NCBI GenBank assembly: GCA_023374025.1
Contig: SIJG01000008.1
Span: forward strand, 1,959,227 to 2,023,226
Length of the DNA stretch: 64,000 bases
DNA from: Heterodera schachtii
Lineage: Eukaryota > Nematoda > Chromadorea > Rhabditida > Heteroderidae
Direction of reading: 5' to 3'
Below the pieces are notes generated by a model. That model was not told the origin of the DNA and ran no database searches. It worked only from the letters and a program-made list of their open reading frames with translations. Position 1 is the stretch's first letter. Every line of letters starts with the position of its first letter. The translations under genes and the position numbers were made by a program. Positions 1 through 12,900 of the stretch are shown here, one piece after another.

Positions 1-3000
1 CTACTGACCTTTTTGGTGTTGACTGGGAAAGTGAAGTGTTCGGAGCCGGCGATGTTCTTCAGCTCGTTCAGTATCTCCATCAGTACGCTTCCCATCGAAA
101 CACGTGGGTCCGCCCTCCGACGATGGACCGATTTGAGCGGTCCCATCAGATAGTCCGTCTCCTCAATGGTGCCACGTCGTTTGGTTGGACCTGCCGAACT
201 CGGCGGCACACCGCTGGCGGACGAAGTGGACGAAATAGCGGAGAGAGGACCAATGGAAGAAGCGGAAGCGACATTTGAGATGGAAATGCTCAGAGTGAGT
301 GGGACGCGGAGCTTCAGGGGAACAGCTGCAGAAATGGAAAATGCTAACAGCGGACAGTTTGACAGAGAAATGGCTAACAAACACTGCCTCCGGGTAATTG
401 TGTAAAATTTTAAATGAGTATTCGACCCTCCCCCGACTCACTCTGTTCTTCCACTATAACCGCAGCAGCAGCATCAGTTGCTGCAGCAGTCGTCGTTGTC
501 CCCGCTGCTGATGTCCCTGCCTTTTGCTGCTGTTCTTGCGGCTGATTTTGTTCCGTTGGAATGCCCAAATTCGCTGTCGTTGTTTCTGCCGTTGGCATCA
601 ATGCCATCGTTTTTTTGCCCGCAGTTTTCAGCGATTTCTTTTTCTTCAACGGCCGCTCCAATGCCTTGCGTGGAATATGTAATCTGTGCAAATTGGAATT
701 TCTCTCCCAATTCGGCCAAATTCGTTCAAAATTACCCCACCTCAGTGCTTCTTTCCGCTCCTTTTCCGCGCATTTGTACAGTTTCTTGGATATTTTCAGC
801 CGCGTCCCCTCCACTTCGATCAGTTCCCCGGAAGGCAAACGGTCGCCCTCCTCGTCGGGCACTTCACTGAGTTTGGAAGTGGTCGGCTGAAATGGGCACA
901 TTACACATTGATCAATTGTTAAATATTCTCGCCTGGCAAATTTCGCCGACTGTTTTTGATGCCAAATCCTCTTCTTTGCCGTAGAGGGGACAGTGACGGT
1001 TCGTTTTCATGTGGCCAATCTCTCCGCAGGCACTGCACGTGATTTTCAAGTCCTTCTGTTTGGGAGGTGGTGGTGGTGGCTTTTCCTTTCGCTGTTTCTT
1101 TTCCATTTGTGGCTTTTTCGGCTTTGGGCCTGGCTTAATCGGCAGTGGAGCACCGACAGAAAGTGCCGCCGGGGTGTCTTTCTGCTGAAGGTTTTGTTGC
1201 TGTACTGCTTGAACTTGATGGGGAAGTTGTGCGGCGGGAAGCGACTGGGGCTGTTGGTGTTTTTGCTGTTGCTGCTGCTGCAGTTGTTGCTGTTGTTCCA
1301 GCACACTTTTGACAAACGATGCTGCTGCCGCGATGTTGTCCTGCCGTTGTGCCACTGACTTCGGTTCGCCTGCGGCGCCGCCCTTCCGTGGCCTTCGCCC
1401 CCCTTCCTGCTGCTGACGGCGACGCTCCTTACGTTTCTCCTGGAAAAATGTTTGAGTTTTTGCGATTCCTTTGACAAATCCACAAGTAAATGGACTCACT
1501 TCTTTGTACTGGTCGTCCATTTGGGCGTAAACTTTGATGAAATTGTCGTCACGAGTAGTTCGGATACGGACATACGCTTCGATCAGTTGGGGATGTGACA
1601 CTGTTTCAATCCGAGTCTCAAAAGAATGGCATGCCATAATCCAACACGTCATTGTGATGAAAAGTGCTCACCGACTCGGTGCCGTCCCTGTTTTTTATTG
1701 TTCGATAGATGCGCAATTTTCGCTGCGCTATCGCCGAAGTGCCGGACGAACTTTGCGGGTTCGGCAAGGTGAACACGTCTTGCGGTCCGTCCGGTTCCGC
1801 CGCTTGGGTTTGAGCCGTTTGTTGCCGGTCGTTTGCCGCTGCCGCCGCAACGGCCTCTTTGGCCGCCACGGACACCGTCGAATTGCCTTTGGTCACTTCC
1901 CCGCGGATCATTCGCTGCAAGTCCAATCGTTCACGCTCCTCCCGCTCAAACTCCAATTTCCGTTTGTCCGCTTGAGTCAGCGTAACCGTCGTGGAGTAAA
2001 GTTTTCCTAAATTTGACTGTTTTTGAACTGGGCAATTGGGAAATACTTTCAGGGGCCATCACATGCCATGGCCCAATCGTTGTCCATTCGTTTTGGGAGC
2101 AGGTCGTTTCCCCCCCCCCCCCCCGAAATTTTTTTTTTTGAAAAAACACAATTAGTAGTTCATCATAAAATTCCGAAATCGCTGAAAAATTTTCAAAAAA
2201 ATTTCTTCTTGAAATTTTCGTACTAAGAAATTTCTTAGAATTTTTTTAAGAAAAATTTCTAGGTTTGAAAATTAAAAAAAAAAATTTTTTTGGGGGGGGG
2301 GGGAAACGAATTCACTTTTCCCCACCCACCCCTTCCGCCCGGCAAATGGCTCTCCTCGTCGTCCGATTCGTCGTGCCGATGGTGCCATTCTTCGTCACTT
2401 TGCTGCGCCTCCGTCGCACTGCGCAGCCATTTGTTCTGTCGTTCGAACACCAGTTGGCAGTGCTCCTTGTGTTTGTTTTGCATGTCCGCAAAGTTCGCGC
2501 GGGCATTGCCACGTGCGAAACGCGACACTTGCGAATCGGACGTCCCTTGGGCCGCTTGGGTGGACAAAGTGCGGATGACGTCGATGACATCCCTTAATTG
2601 GCAAGAAAAGCATTCACAATTAGAAGTGTAATTAGCTTGGGAATAGCCCTTCCCCACAAACCATCGCTCCAATGAGCCAATTTCCTCGTCCGTCAGTCCA
2701 AACTCGCGGCACATTTGCCGCGCCTCCTTCAGCGACAGTTTGCGTAGGTCCGCGTTCGTGCCGGTCACCAATTTCTTCGGCGCCTCTTTGTCCACCTCCT
2801 CCTTAGGCGGCTTTTGCGGTTTTGTGCTGACGCGGACGAAGGAGAAGCCAAGGCCGGTGCCGGTGGGGTCGGCAACGCCAGTTTGGTCCAGAAAGCATTT
2901 GCCTTTCATCGCCGAAATGTACGACTTGGTGGCATTCCATGGTGCGCATTTTATCTGAGACCCCAAACTCCGTAAATTGAAATTACAAAAACAAAGTGTA

Positions 3001-6000
3001 CGTGCCTCGTCCTCCATGTTCAGTTGGTCGTCCGAATCGTCCGCATTTTCAGGCACATGCAAATACTTTTCGCCATACCCCGCGTCCTAAAAGGGACCAT
3101 TTGCAGAACAAAGCTCCAATTAACCCTTGAAACGAAAAGCGACTTTAAGCCGTTGTTCCGCGGCCAGCATTGACGCGTAGGCACAGTACATCTCCGGGGT
3201 GACCATGTTGGACACCTCCTCTCTGTTGGGGAGGCGGTAGTCCTCCCGTAACACCTGACCAGTGGAAATTCAAATGTTTGCAGTAAGCCATTTTTTCGTT
3301 TATGTATATTTTTGCATTTTGATTTTCAGGGATCCATCGTGTCATTCATTCCCAATATTTTTTTAATGTGCCGGTCGATAAATCATCCCCCCTAAACCCA
3401 CCCAATATTCGTGCCCTTCCATGCGTCTCAGTTCGGCACATTGCTTCAAGTTCTTGCGGATCAGCCCCTCTTGCCCGGGGTACATCTGCTTCATCTCATC
3501 CATTCGAATGCGTTTTGGCAAATCGTCACTTTGCCAAAAAAGACGGAAAATGTAACTCTTAAAATGCCGTTTTGGTTTTTTGAAAAAGTGCTAATGTAAT
3601 TTTGCATACCATCATAAAGTCTTTGTTAAAATCTTTCGCCCGCTTCGAATTTGGCGTCGGCACTTCGTAAAGCGGCATTTGCTGTCCGACCACAAAAAGT
3701 GCCGGGAATTGTCTGATGAACAGTCTAAAAAACCCTTTTTCCGACTGCTCCTTCCCCTTTCCCCCACCCGTATTTGTTCCGTATCAACAGAAAGTCCGTG
3801 CCCATCGGGTGGTGTTGGAAGATTGTTGCTCTGTACATGTTGTTCTCGATGGCCTGCAGCGATTCGTTTGGCGACAAATTGCCAAGAAAAGGCGAAGTGT
3901 GGGAGAAAGCGGTCTCGCCAAATTCGAACTCACGCTTTTCCTCCTCTTTGGTCAATTTCTGAGGAGAAAAGCAAAGTTAAGAAGATGAAAACAGTTTTTT
4001 TGATAAAAATATACCCACTTTTTTGTAGTAATTCCTAATTTTTGATGCCATCCCAGTTTGGTTGAGCAGCGGTGGAAATTCCTCGACGTATTCCATGGCG
4101 ACCAAAGTGCCGTCTCGACCGGTCAAATTGTGCAGTTCCCGCATTACAAACAGCTCAAAGCCACCGCCGTCCGCCAAATTTTGCTGCTCATTGCTCTGAA
4201 ACAAACGCAAAAAGTTTGAATGTGTCAAATTGCACAAAGACTCAGCCGATACCCTCAAATCCATAAATCTCCAATCCCTCGATTGTCCCCAACCCCCCCC
4301 CCCCCATTTCCGGCTTATCCTTGGCACACTTTCAGTCGCATGTGCCGAGTCAGCGATTGGATTGGCACCGTTCGCCCGGTCATTCCCTGCGCCGTCCGTC
4401 GGCTGAGCGGTGGGCGATGGAAATGGCGCAGCTGTGCCACGACATTGTGCTGCAGCAGTGGGAACAGTGCCGGGTGCAAATTTTGGGCGGGCAGTGAATG
4501 TTGGATGGTCAAATTGGCCAACGACCGTTGCGTCTTGGCATTTGCTCCGCTACTCTTCGGCGCGTAATATTCGTCGTTGGACAAATTGAACGGGTCTTTG
4601 TCCGCTATTTGCGCAATTTGCGTTTCGATTTGCTCCTCCACTTCCTGTCGCTGCCGCTTCAGCACTTGGGCCAGGATCAGCTTGGACTTCTTCATGACGC
4701 CCTGTTCCTGGAGAAAAACAGCAAAAGCAAAATGATTTTTGATTAAAATAATTCAAAATGGCAGAAAAACCTTTCCGAGTGAGCGAGCACCGACTTGCTG
4801 CTGTTGTTGCTGCAGCACTTCCTCCACTTGTGCCGCGTCTTCCGGCATTCCGAATGCCCTCGGGTCGTCCTCATAATCCAAGGTCAACACCCGCGGTTCT
4901 ATGGCAATACAGATGGGATTCAGCTCGCTTGTCCCACGTACCATTTCCCCCCCCCCCCATTATCGTTTCCGCTCGAAAAATTTTCAAAATTTTTTCAATC
5001 CTAATTTTTCAAAAAATCGCTAAATTTTTTTTTAAATTCTCTTAGAAAAAAATTATCAAAAAATCACTTGGAATTGCCGGCATATTCGCACTGTCCCAAA
5101 TGATGTCGTCCTCCCATTGGGTGTTCTCCAATTCGTAATTTTCAAAAGGGAACAGCGAATGTTGCGGGTCGATTGGCAAACGCGAATCTGAAAAGTGCCA
5201 AAATGGAGAAAAAATTAGGGAAAACCAACATAAAATGACAAAAGTTATACCATTTGAAAGGTCGGCCGAAGTGTTCAAAGGCGAAGAATAACGCGTGGGG
5301 TTGAGAAGGTATTCGAAAAAGGTTTTGTTTTTCCCTAAAATTTAGAAAAAAAAGAAAGTATTTATTTGATTTTAAACTTCAGGAGACTTTGCCATTTTTG
5401 TTGAAGAAAATAGCCCCACAAACAATACTTTTTCAAATTTTCAAGAGATTTTTAAAAAGTAAAGTTAAATCTTTTTTTCACTATTGCCAGTGAATTTATG
5501 TGTCAAATCGTACATGCCGCGATGAATGCTTTGTAACTGCGCGTGTACGGCGTCGGAATCCATCCGCAACGCGGCAGTTTGACCGAAGAGAGTTCCTTCA
5601 CCAGCTGAACAAATTGAGCGGATGTTCGTGGGTTTCTCCATGGATTGTCCTCCCCCCCCCCCCATTTTCCGTGCCTTTTCCCGCGCCTGTTCGGGGTCAA
5701 TGATTATGTCGTCCTCCCAATGTAAGAAATGCACTGGCAAAAAGTTGCGGTCATCTGAAAAAGGCCATGGAATTTGAGCCGCGAGTTGGCATGGTTCGGT
5801 TACCTTCGCTTGGCAATGGCACAGTGCCGTCGTCCGGTGGACGTTTCGACAGCGCCTTAACAATGAAAAAGGCAAACCAATGAATGGGGCGCGGGGGGGG
5901 GCAAACCGTGCCCCGCCTCTTCAGTCCGTAGTCGAAATTCGACGGGTTCGCCGGCACCCCAAAACGGTCGTACCACATTTGGGCCGGCCCGTAGCGCCAC

Positions 6001-7143
6001 GGCGGGGCCGACTCGTCGTCGTCCTCGTTGGTCGGCTTTTGCTTCTCACTGCTCAAAAGTTCGTCCAAATTTTCTGCACATAAAAGCTCCTAAAAAGGGA
6101 ACGCAAATACAAAAGCATTTCTCGAAAAGTTTCCTAATTTTTTAAATATTTTTGAAATTCAACTTTTTGAAAATAAAATGTGTTATTTGTAATAAAAGAT
6201 TTGTCTTTTGTTGAAATTGTAAAAAAGGAGGAATATTATTCTGTTGAAATGTTTTTCTTTCATTTCTGCTTACAAATTAGCTTTGAGTAGCGCTCTTTTA
6301 GGACTAAAAACTGCAAAAAATAGGTAGTTTAGGCCATAACAAATTATGTATAACAATAATTTTTGACAAGTTATTGAAAACTTCAAGTTTAGTGTATATT
6401 TTTGAAAAATTTAAGTCAATTCTTAGCGAGACCAAATTTTTATTCAGAACAATAGGAAAACCCCTAAAATATTAGTCTTACGATTAGTTATGGACCTGCT
6501 TCCCGCCATGTCCCCCCCCCCCCCCTCCACTCACATATTCGTCCGTGCAACAGTCCTCCTTCCTCGGCGGTGGGCCGATTCTCAGTGCCCATGGGTCCGT
6601 CCCCTCAGTTCGGTCGGTTGGTGGGCCTTTCTCATTTTCAGTGCCCTCTTCGCCCGCCTCCTCCTTTGGCTTCTGTTGCTGTTCGGCCTTCAAATTCAAT
6701 GGATTTAAAAAATGCTTTTTTTTTTTTTTTTAGAAAATGCGCCTCCAAATTCGCCTCGGCCGTTTCAGTCCGCTGAATTGACGAAACAGCGGCCATTTCC
6801 TCAATTTGCGCCGCCTTTTCATCTGTTGTTGTCACCGGAATCGCTTCTTTGTACTTTTTGAATGTTCTCGAAGTCCACCAAATTTGGTTTTTCAGTGTCG
6901 GCTTCGAATTTGAGGCGAAGACGCGCGAAAAGCGTAAAATGCCATCCTGCTCGAAGTCGGGGAAAAAGCGTCTCAAAAAAGAAATTTGTAAACAAAAAGA
7001 ACAGCAGCAAAAAGAAGAGACTTGGGGTCAATGTCCTCCAATTCGGGCGGGAGAATGCCGGCCAAAGGCGCATCTCCGCGTTGAGAGGGCGGCACAAATG
7101 GAGCACCAGCGGAAGAGGAAGGAGCAGCAGGAAAAAGGTCCAT
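1..7143 (-). CDS. taf-1: TAF1, TFIID subunit 1 (3' end beyond left edge)
   Basis: This is the largest subunit of the general transcription factor TFIID, a nuclear promoter-recognition scaffold. It is read leftwards from an ATG at 7143 in about 15 or more short exons. Visible in order: an N-terminal segment (exon from about 6971, [17 protein letters not shown]); [11 protein letters not shown] near 5960; two WEDDII motifs near 5720 and 5100; the central TAF1 core (DUF3591) from NLSNDEYY near 4590, through HTSPFLGNL near 3890 and [10 protein letters not shown] near 2870, to the block [12 protein letters not shown] near 2570; [14 protein letters not shown] near 1560; a CCHC zinc knuckle ([13 protein letters not shown]) near 1020; the LIEVEGTRL block near 820; and [10 protein letters not shown] near 110, which immediately precedes the first bromodomain. 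The bromodomains and stop lie off the left edge. Q-rich tracts and poly(C)-bearing introns occur throughout. Family identity is certain; individual splice sites are approximate. Confidence 0.96.
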
Positions 7144-8420
7144 ACTGATCAAAGACAAAAAAAAAAAAAAACGAATAAAACCTTTGGGAATAAATGTAAA
7201 AAAGGTATTTGTTTAATTATCTCTACTCAGATTCAAAAAAATTTTCGAGATTAAATTGTTTTAGGGGTTTTCAGTATCGGAAAAAATTATTGGAAAATTT
7301 TCACAAATTTTGGTTGAAATTTGCAGAGACATAACGCCAAAAAGTAATTGGCGTAATTTTGTGCGCGCTAATTCAAAAAACACTGATAATTGCCATTTTT
7401 CACAATTTATTTTGATTTGATCAGCCATAATTCGCTTCATTCCCAACTGAACCGAACAAATTTGATATCTAAAAAAAGTTTTTGAAAATAATATCTTTTT
7501 CAAAGCGGAATTCTAAGCAATTTGTCATATCGGAAAAAGTTATGAGTCTTCCAATTTTTATTATGTTATAACTAGGGACCGGACCTACGCGTTTCGGCGC
7601 CGACTTTTCGGCGCGCCAGCTCGTTTTTTTCACTATGGCATTTTTCTTTGGCACCCAAATCCAACATTGTTGATATCATTCGAAAGCTTAACACTTTTAG
7701 AAGCTTTTTTTAAGCTATTGAGTCGCGATTAGACAATTACCAAAAAAGTTATCCTTTTGCTGATTATTCAATCGGCGATTATTTTCTGCTGTGTGGGAAT
7801 GTCACTGGTCTGAATGTGTTGATTAACAACACCACACAACAGTCTTTGTTGTTCTCTGCTGTTGGTCAATGGTTCGCCAATTGGCGAAATCAAACAAAAA
7901 TTCATTCGTTCGTTCATCGAATGCCTTTTACAATTTTCGCTGACTGCTGCCTTTGGTGTTTAGTTTTTGCAATAAAAAACGGCGACGGCACAGATTGGCT
8001 AATGAATGAATGAATGGCAAATTGTTTCGTCCCAATTCGCCGATTGGAGGGATTTGGGTGGGATTTTGTGCGTTCTGTTGGTGCTTTTCTTTGCCCTTCT
8101 GTCCGTTTTCCATTCCATTGCATAATAATGCCTTTGCCTTTTGGCCTTTTGCCCCCCCCCCCCCCGGGGCCTTTTCCCCAATCGTTCGTCCTTTTTCTGC
8201 TCATTTACATAATAAATTTTTGATTTGGCTGTTTACTTGAACGAATCTATCCTTAATATACTTTGTTATATTTTACTTTTTCGTTTTTAACTAATTAATA
8301 AACTCAAATTGACTACAAAAATGGTCCCAATTTTGCCTATTTTCCGCCTATTTAATAATTTAATTAGAAAATGACTTAATTGCCCATTATTTTCGGCACT
8401 TTGTTTCCCTTTTTCCCCAA
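7144..8420. other. Spacer upstream of taf-1
   Basis: No convincing gene was seen. The stretch is AT-rich and contains a GC-rich island at about 7573-7625 that begins with TAGGGACCGG and repeats a CGGCGC word, resembling the iterated-word element ends found elsewhere in the window. A poly(C) tract lies at 8152-8165. The taf-1 promoter should lie just right of 7143, but I cannot define motifs in it. Confidence 0.5.
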
Positions 8421-8708
8421 ATGCCTTTTTCCTCCACTTTTTTACTAATTGCCATCACTCATTTCACTTCCCAATTGCTCCTTCTCGAGTTCTTCCGCTT
8501 CATTCTCTCCCCCTTTTTGTGCCGAGTCGACGCCTTTGCGCTTAAAGTTCGTCTCCAAAAGGGCCAATTGTGCGCGTCAGTTTTTCTTTTTTCTTTTGGC
8601 AATTTGCCATACTTTGGGTTTCAGTGCCAATTTATTGTCGTTTTTTCGCTTTTGGCACTGATTTTCCTCTTCTTCTGTTAGTGGCATTCTTCTCCTTCCT
8701 CTTCTCCA

Positions 8709-9520
8709 GGGATGACGTGTTGGAAGTGCTCGACTTTCTCTTCCGCCACCCTTTCCGCCTGTCTCTCTTCTTGGCCAATGTCATTTACCGCGTCGGCTCC
8801 GTTTTCAGTTGCGTCCAATTTATGACGTCATGCGACGCTTTGCTAAAAAGCGCGGAGGAAAGCGGCGACGAATTGTCACTGGCTCAATCGGTGGGCAATT
8901 TTACGTAATCAGCAGATTTTCTGTTTGATCACCCCTTCCATCGGTCCATTTGCCCCCCCCCCCCCCTAATCCATCCATTCCCTGATCATTTCCAATTTTT
9001 GTTTGATCCGGTTCCCTCTCCCTACCATTTGTCGATAAATTTACTTTTTTGATCACCTTCGATCGTTTGCCCCCCCCCAACTTTAATTTTGCTTGGTCCA
9101 TTTTAATTTGTAGTCCGATCAATTTTTGTGCTTTTATTCAGGTTTTGGTACTGATTTGCCTCGTCCTTTTGTTTTACCTCCATCTGACGACAATTCTCAA
9201 CATTTTTTATGTTTTTGATCACCTTCAATATGCTCTTTTAAGCTTTCTTTGGTTTCTATTTACGGTAAATATTGTTAAGGGTCGAATAATTTCAAAATAA
9301 AAGAGAAATTAATTAATTAAAAAGATATTTGGTAATTAAGAACGACCGTAAGGGCCGGAGAATATTCGCCTTTCTCAAATTGGACGGCATCACTTTGCTC
9401 AGAGTGATTGGATTGGACGAATTGCTACAAAGTGATAATGAGCGTGTGAAAATAAAGCGAAAAAGGCGAAAACACTCGATGGAAACGGAAGAAGACAGTG
9501 GACGAAGCGGAAGGAATTGA
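8709..9520 (+). CDS. Unidentified membrane-protein-like exon set
   Basis: Three consecutive stretches behave like exons. The first (about 8709-8890) follows TTCTCCAG, ends before GTGGGC, and encodes a hydrophobic segment starting DDVLEVLDFLFRHPF. The second (about 9142-9260) follows TTATTCAG and encodes a leucine-rich transmembrane segment. The third (about 9341-9520) starts NDRKGRRIFAFLKLDGITLL, continues into a K/R- and E-rich tail and ends in TGA. The FLKLDGITLLRVIG block faintly resembles the cytoplasmic tail of innexins, which would make this a gap-junction protein, but the first exon does not fit and no start codon could be fixed. The opposite strand at about 8450-8570 also carries a coding-like K/E-rich tail, so orientation is not settled. 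Confidence 0.3.
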
Positions 9521-9670
9521 TCAGACTGACGGTGATGGATGAAGCGGAAAGGACTGATCAGACAGATGGTGATGGATAAAGCGGAAGGAACTGATCAAGC
9601 AGACGACGAGAGGGATGAAGCAGAATTGAGTGATCAGACAGACGGTGAGAGGGAAGAAGGATCGCAGAAA
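9520..9670 (+). repeat. Degenerate 37-39 bp tandem repeat
   Basis: About four imperfect copies of a unit beginning GATCAGACAGACGGTGA and containing GATGAAGCGGAAGGA run head to tail here, close to the 3' end of the candidate plus-strand gene and the 3' flank of the minus-strand receptor gene. Copies differ by substitutions and small indels. I see no function. Confidence 0.6.
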
Positions 9671-9797
9671 TGGAAAGCGGAACGCGAAATAAGAATTCAC
9701 AAAAACTCGGAATTCGTCCCATACCAAATTGACACTGTCAAATCGTTCCTATATTTTTGGTCCCAATTGGGCACCATTTTCTTTACGGGAAGATCAG

Positions 9798-9816
9798 TTT
9801 TATTGTGCATTTATTG
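9798..9816 (-). terminator. Likely polyadenylation signals of the nAChR gene
   Basis: Two TTTATT words on the plus strand read as AATAAA on the minus strand, about 115-130 bases beyond the receptor stop codon at 9930. They are suitably placed for cleavage and polyadenylation. They are also short and common in AT-rich DNA, so support is modest. Confidence 0.4.
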
Positions 9817-9929
9817 GTCAGTCTGCTGCTTTTCTAAATTTTACAGTGCCTTCGTTCTTTTTTGTATAAATTCGTCCTTTTCACCCTTCGTTTGTCACTT
9901 TGTCCGTTTTTCTTTGTCTTTCCGTCATT

Positions 9930-12900
9930 TCAAAGTCTTCCCCCGCTGTTGTACGCCTGAATGAGCCGTTGCAGAACCGCCTGTTGGTCCACCGATTCGA
10001 ACACTGTCGGCGCGGACAACAGCACGCCGATTGTGCCGCCGAGGGTGACGCCGAAAAATACCCAAAACGGAAAAGGGGCATTAATTAGTGAGGGGGGGGG
10101 TAATCATTTTGGGAGAAATCATTGGCACTATTCACCCATTCCAATTTTGGCATTCCCTTACAATTCTGCTCGAATATGCCAAGTTTGTTCGTGTTTATTA
10201 GTTAAATTTATGAATGTCCAGCAGCAGGGCAAACAAATACTTCTTGCAATTGCTTATCTCTAAATGTCCATTGACTCACATAAAGCAAAAAGCGATCGAT
10301 GACCATTGCCACATATTTCCAATCGTCGCGGTGCTAACAGCGAAATGGGAATTAATTAAATTATTAATCGCGGAATACATAAAAATAAAACAAACGGATC
10401 AGTTAAGATCAATCCCTGAGTAAGAATGTCCGGTTTTTTCTCAGCCCCTTTTTTTGCGGCATTTACAGTAGCTTTGCGTTGGGTACGGTATTTTCAGTTT
10501 TCGTCCGTTCGTCACCGTATGCAATTGTTTTTTCATCCCTTCGGCTGACTCACCGTTTTATGCTTCTCCTCCCTTCTCATGTGCTCCGTAATGTACTCAA
10601 TTGAATCGACTGCACGGACCTTCATTCATTTGGCATTTATTTTTGGCATTTTGCCATTTTGATTTTACCGCTTCGGCACTCAATGGGATGGCTTTTCCCC
10701 GGTCGTTTTCCTCCGTTTGTTCCTCCGTCGCTTCGCCTTTAGCCGACTCACCTTAATTATTGTCTAAACGGAACATTAGAAAATTAAAAAAAGGCAAAAT
10801 CCATCGAAATCCATCCCAAAATTCAAAAATTATTATTATTCGCGGATCGCTCCCCCCCCCCCCCCCCGCCCTCTCATTACCACAAGAAAATAGGCAAAAA
10901 TGCCTTATTGTCCCACTTTTTTGCTCCATTTTGTTGTCCCTTTTGCCGGCCGCCGGACAATTCGGGTGGTGTGCCGATGACACATTTAGCGGCACAGTGA
11001 ATTGGCCAACCCCGGGAAGGGTGGTGAGACCGTCCGAGTCGCCTCCCTCCGCCGCGTGCCACGCCAAACGATTAATTGCGGGCGACGGCCTTTTCATACA
11101 AAGCAAATGGGGCATAAGCTGAACAGAGCAAAAGCCAAGCAAAGAAAGCATTGGCCATGTGATGAATTGAAATTTGAATTTGAAAAATTGCGAAAAAAAT
11201 GCCTTCAGGAAAACGAAGCGCACCCAACGGGGCATTCGATGGGTGGTGGGACCACGGTGGTAAACGTTGATAATGACGACAGTCACCTGAGGGGGGGGGG
11301 ATGCACTAATAAGGCACTCTTTGGCAATGCCAAGAGACAAAAAATAATTAATTAATAAAAAAAAATAGTAATTTTTATTAAACGAAAAAACATTTGATTA
11401 ATAATTAAAGAAAACATTTGTGATTTTGATCTTTTGTTCCTCCGAGAATAGAACACATTTTGAAAATATATTATTAATTAATAAATTAAATATTTTCATT
11501 TTAATAAATAAAAATTTATTTCTTTTAAGCATTTAACTGACCGTTATTGTGACAATATTCAACACAAAAGTGAGCAGCAAATATTTGGAGATGAGAGGAA
11601 TGGTGGAGGAAGTGGGCGGAAGAATTTTGGAGACGACCAAAAGGAAGACGACGATGGAGAGGAGGACAGAGATCGTCTATGAGGGGAAGAAGCAGACAAT
11701 TGACCAAGTTAAGGGCCAAGGACAAGGGCAAGGACAATTGGCCAACTAAGGACAAGGACAAGGACAATTGGCCAACTAAGGACAAGGGCAAGGACAATTG
11801 GCCAACTAAGGACAAGGGCAAGGACAATTGGCCAACTAAGGACACCAGCAAGGACAATTGGCCAACTAAGGACACCAGCAAGGACAATTGGCCAACTAAG
11901 GACACCAGCAAGGACAATTGGCCAACTAAGGACACCAGCAAGGACAATTGGCCAACTAAGGACACCAGCAAGGACAATTGGCCAACTAAGGACACCAGCA
12001 AGGACAATTGGCCAACTAAGGACACCAGCAAGGACAATTGGACAACTAAGGACACCAGCAAGGACAATTGGCCAACTAAGGACACCAGCAAGGACAATTG
12101 GCCAACTAAGGACACCAGCAAGGACAATTGGCCAACTAAGGACACCAGCAAAGACAATTGGCCAACTAAGGACAAGGGCAAGGACAATTGGCCAACTAAG
12201 GACACCAGCAAGGACAATTGGCCAACTAAGGACAAGGGCAAGGACAATTGGCCAACTAAGGACACCAGCAAGGACAATTGGCCAACTAAGGACACCCGCA
12301 AGGACAATTGGCCAACTAAGGACACCAGCAAGGACAATTGGCCAACTAAGGACACCCGCAAGGACAATTGGCCAACTAAGGACACCAGCAAGGACAATTG
12401 GCCAACTAAGGACACCAGCAAAGACAATTGGCCAACTAAGGACCCTCCAATTGACTATTTAATCAAATTATAATTTGATGACCAATGTCATTTTCTCGCC
12501 CGAGTCGGTCGGCAGAAAGAACACGGCCATGCTGAGAAAGGCCATTAGAACTGTCAAAAAAAAGGAAGGCTCAATTTTATTTTAATATTTTCCATTTTTG
12601 GCATTTTGCACCAATTAAATCGGACAAACCCGTGGGAATGATCAGCACAACGGTGTAGAACAAAGTTTTACGACGAATTCGAAGTTGGTATTCAATGCGG
12701 GAACTGATCAAAAAGAAATGGGCAAAAAGAAAAGGCGAAAATTGGCATAATTAGCAAAAGCGAAAGAAAGAAAAGAATTACCGTCGGTTGACCAACGAAG
12801 CGGGAGCATCTGAAGGGAATACGGTATCACTACAGTTCAAAATATCGTTTTCTACTGTAATTAAGCTATCGAAATAAAGTTTAAAAGGGTAAAAATGGAC

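Noticed and set aside
11716..12445. CRISPR-like array
   Set aside because: The units are contiguous with no unique spacers, the host is a eukaryote, and the pattern is a plain minisatellite.
11525..12473. Long open frames of 300 and 264 codons made of a repeated decapeptide
   Set aside because: They arise from the 30-base minisatellite, which lies wholly inside an intron defined by in-phase joining of the receptor TM2 exons.
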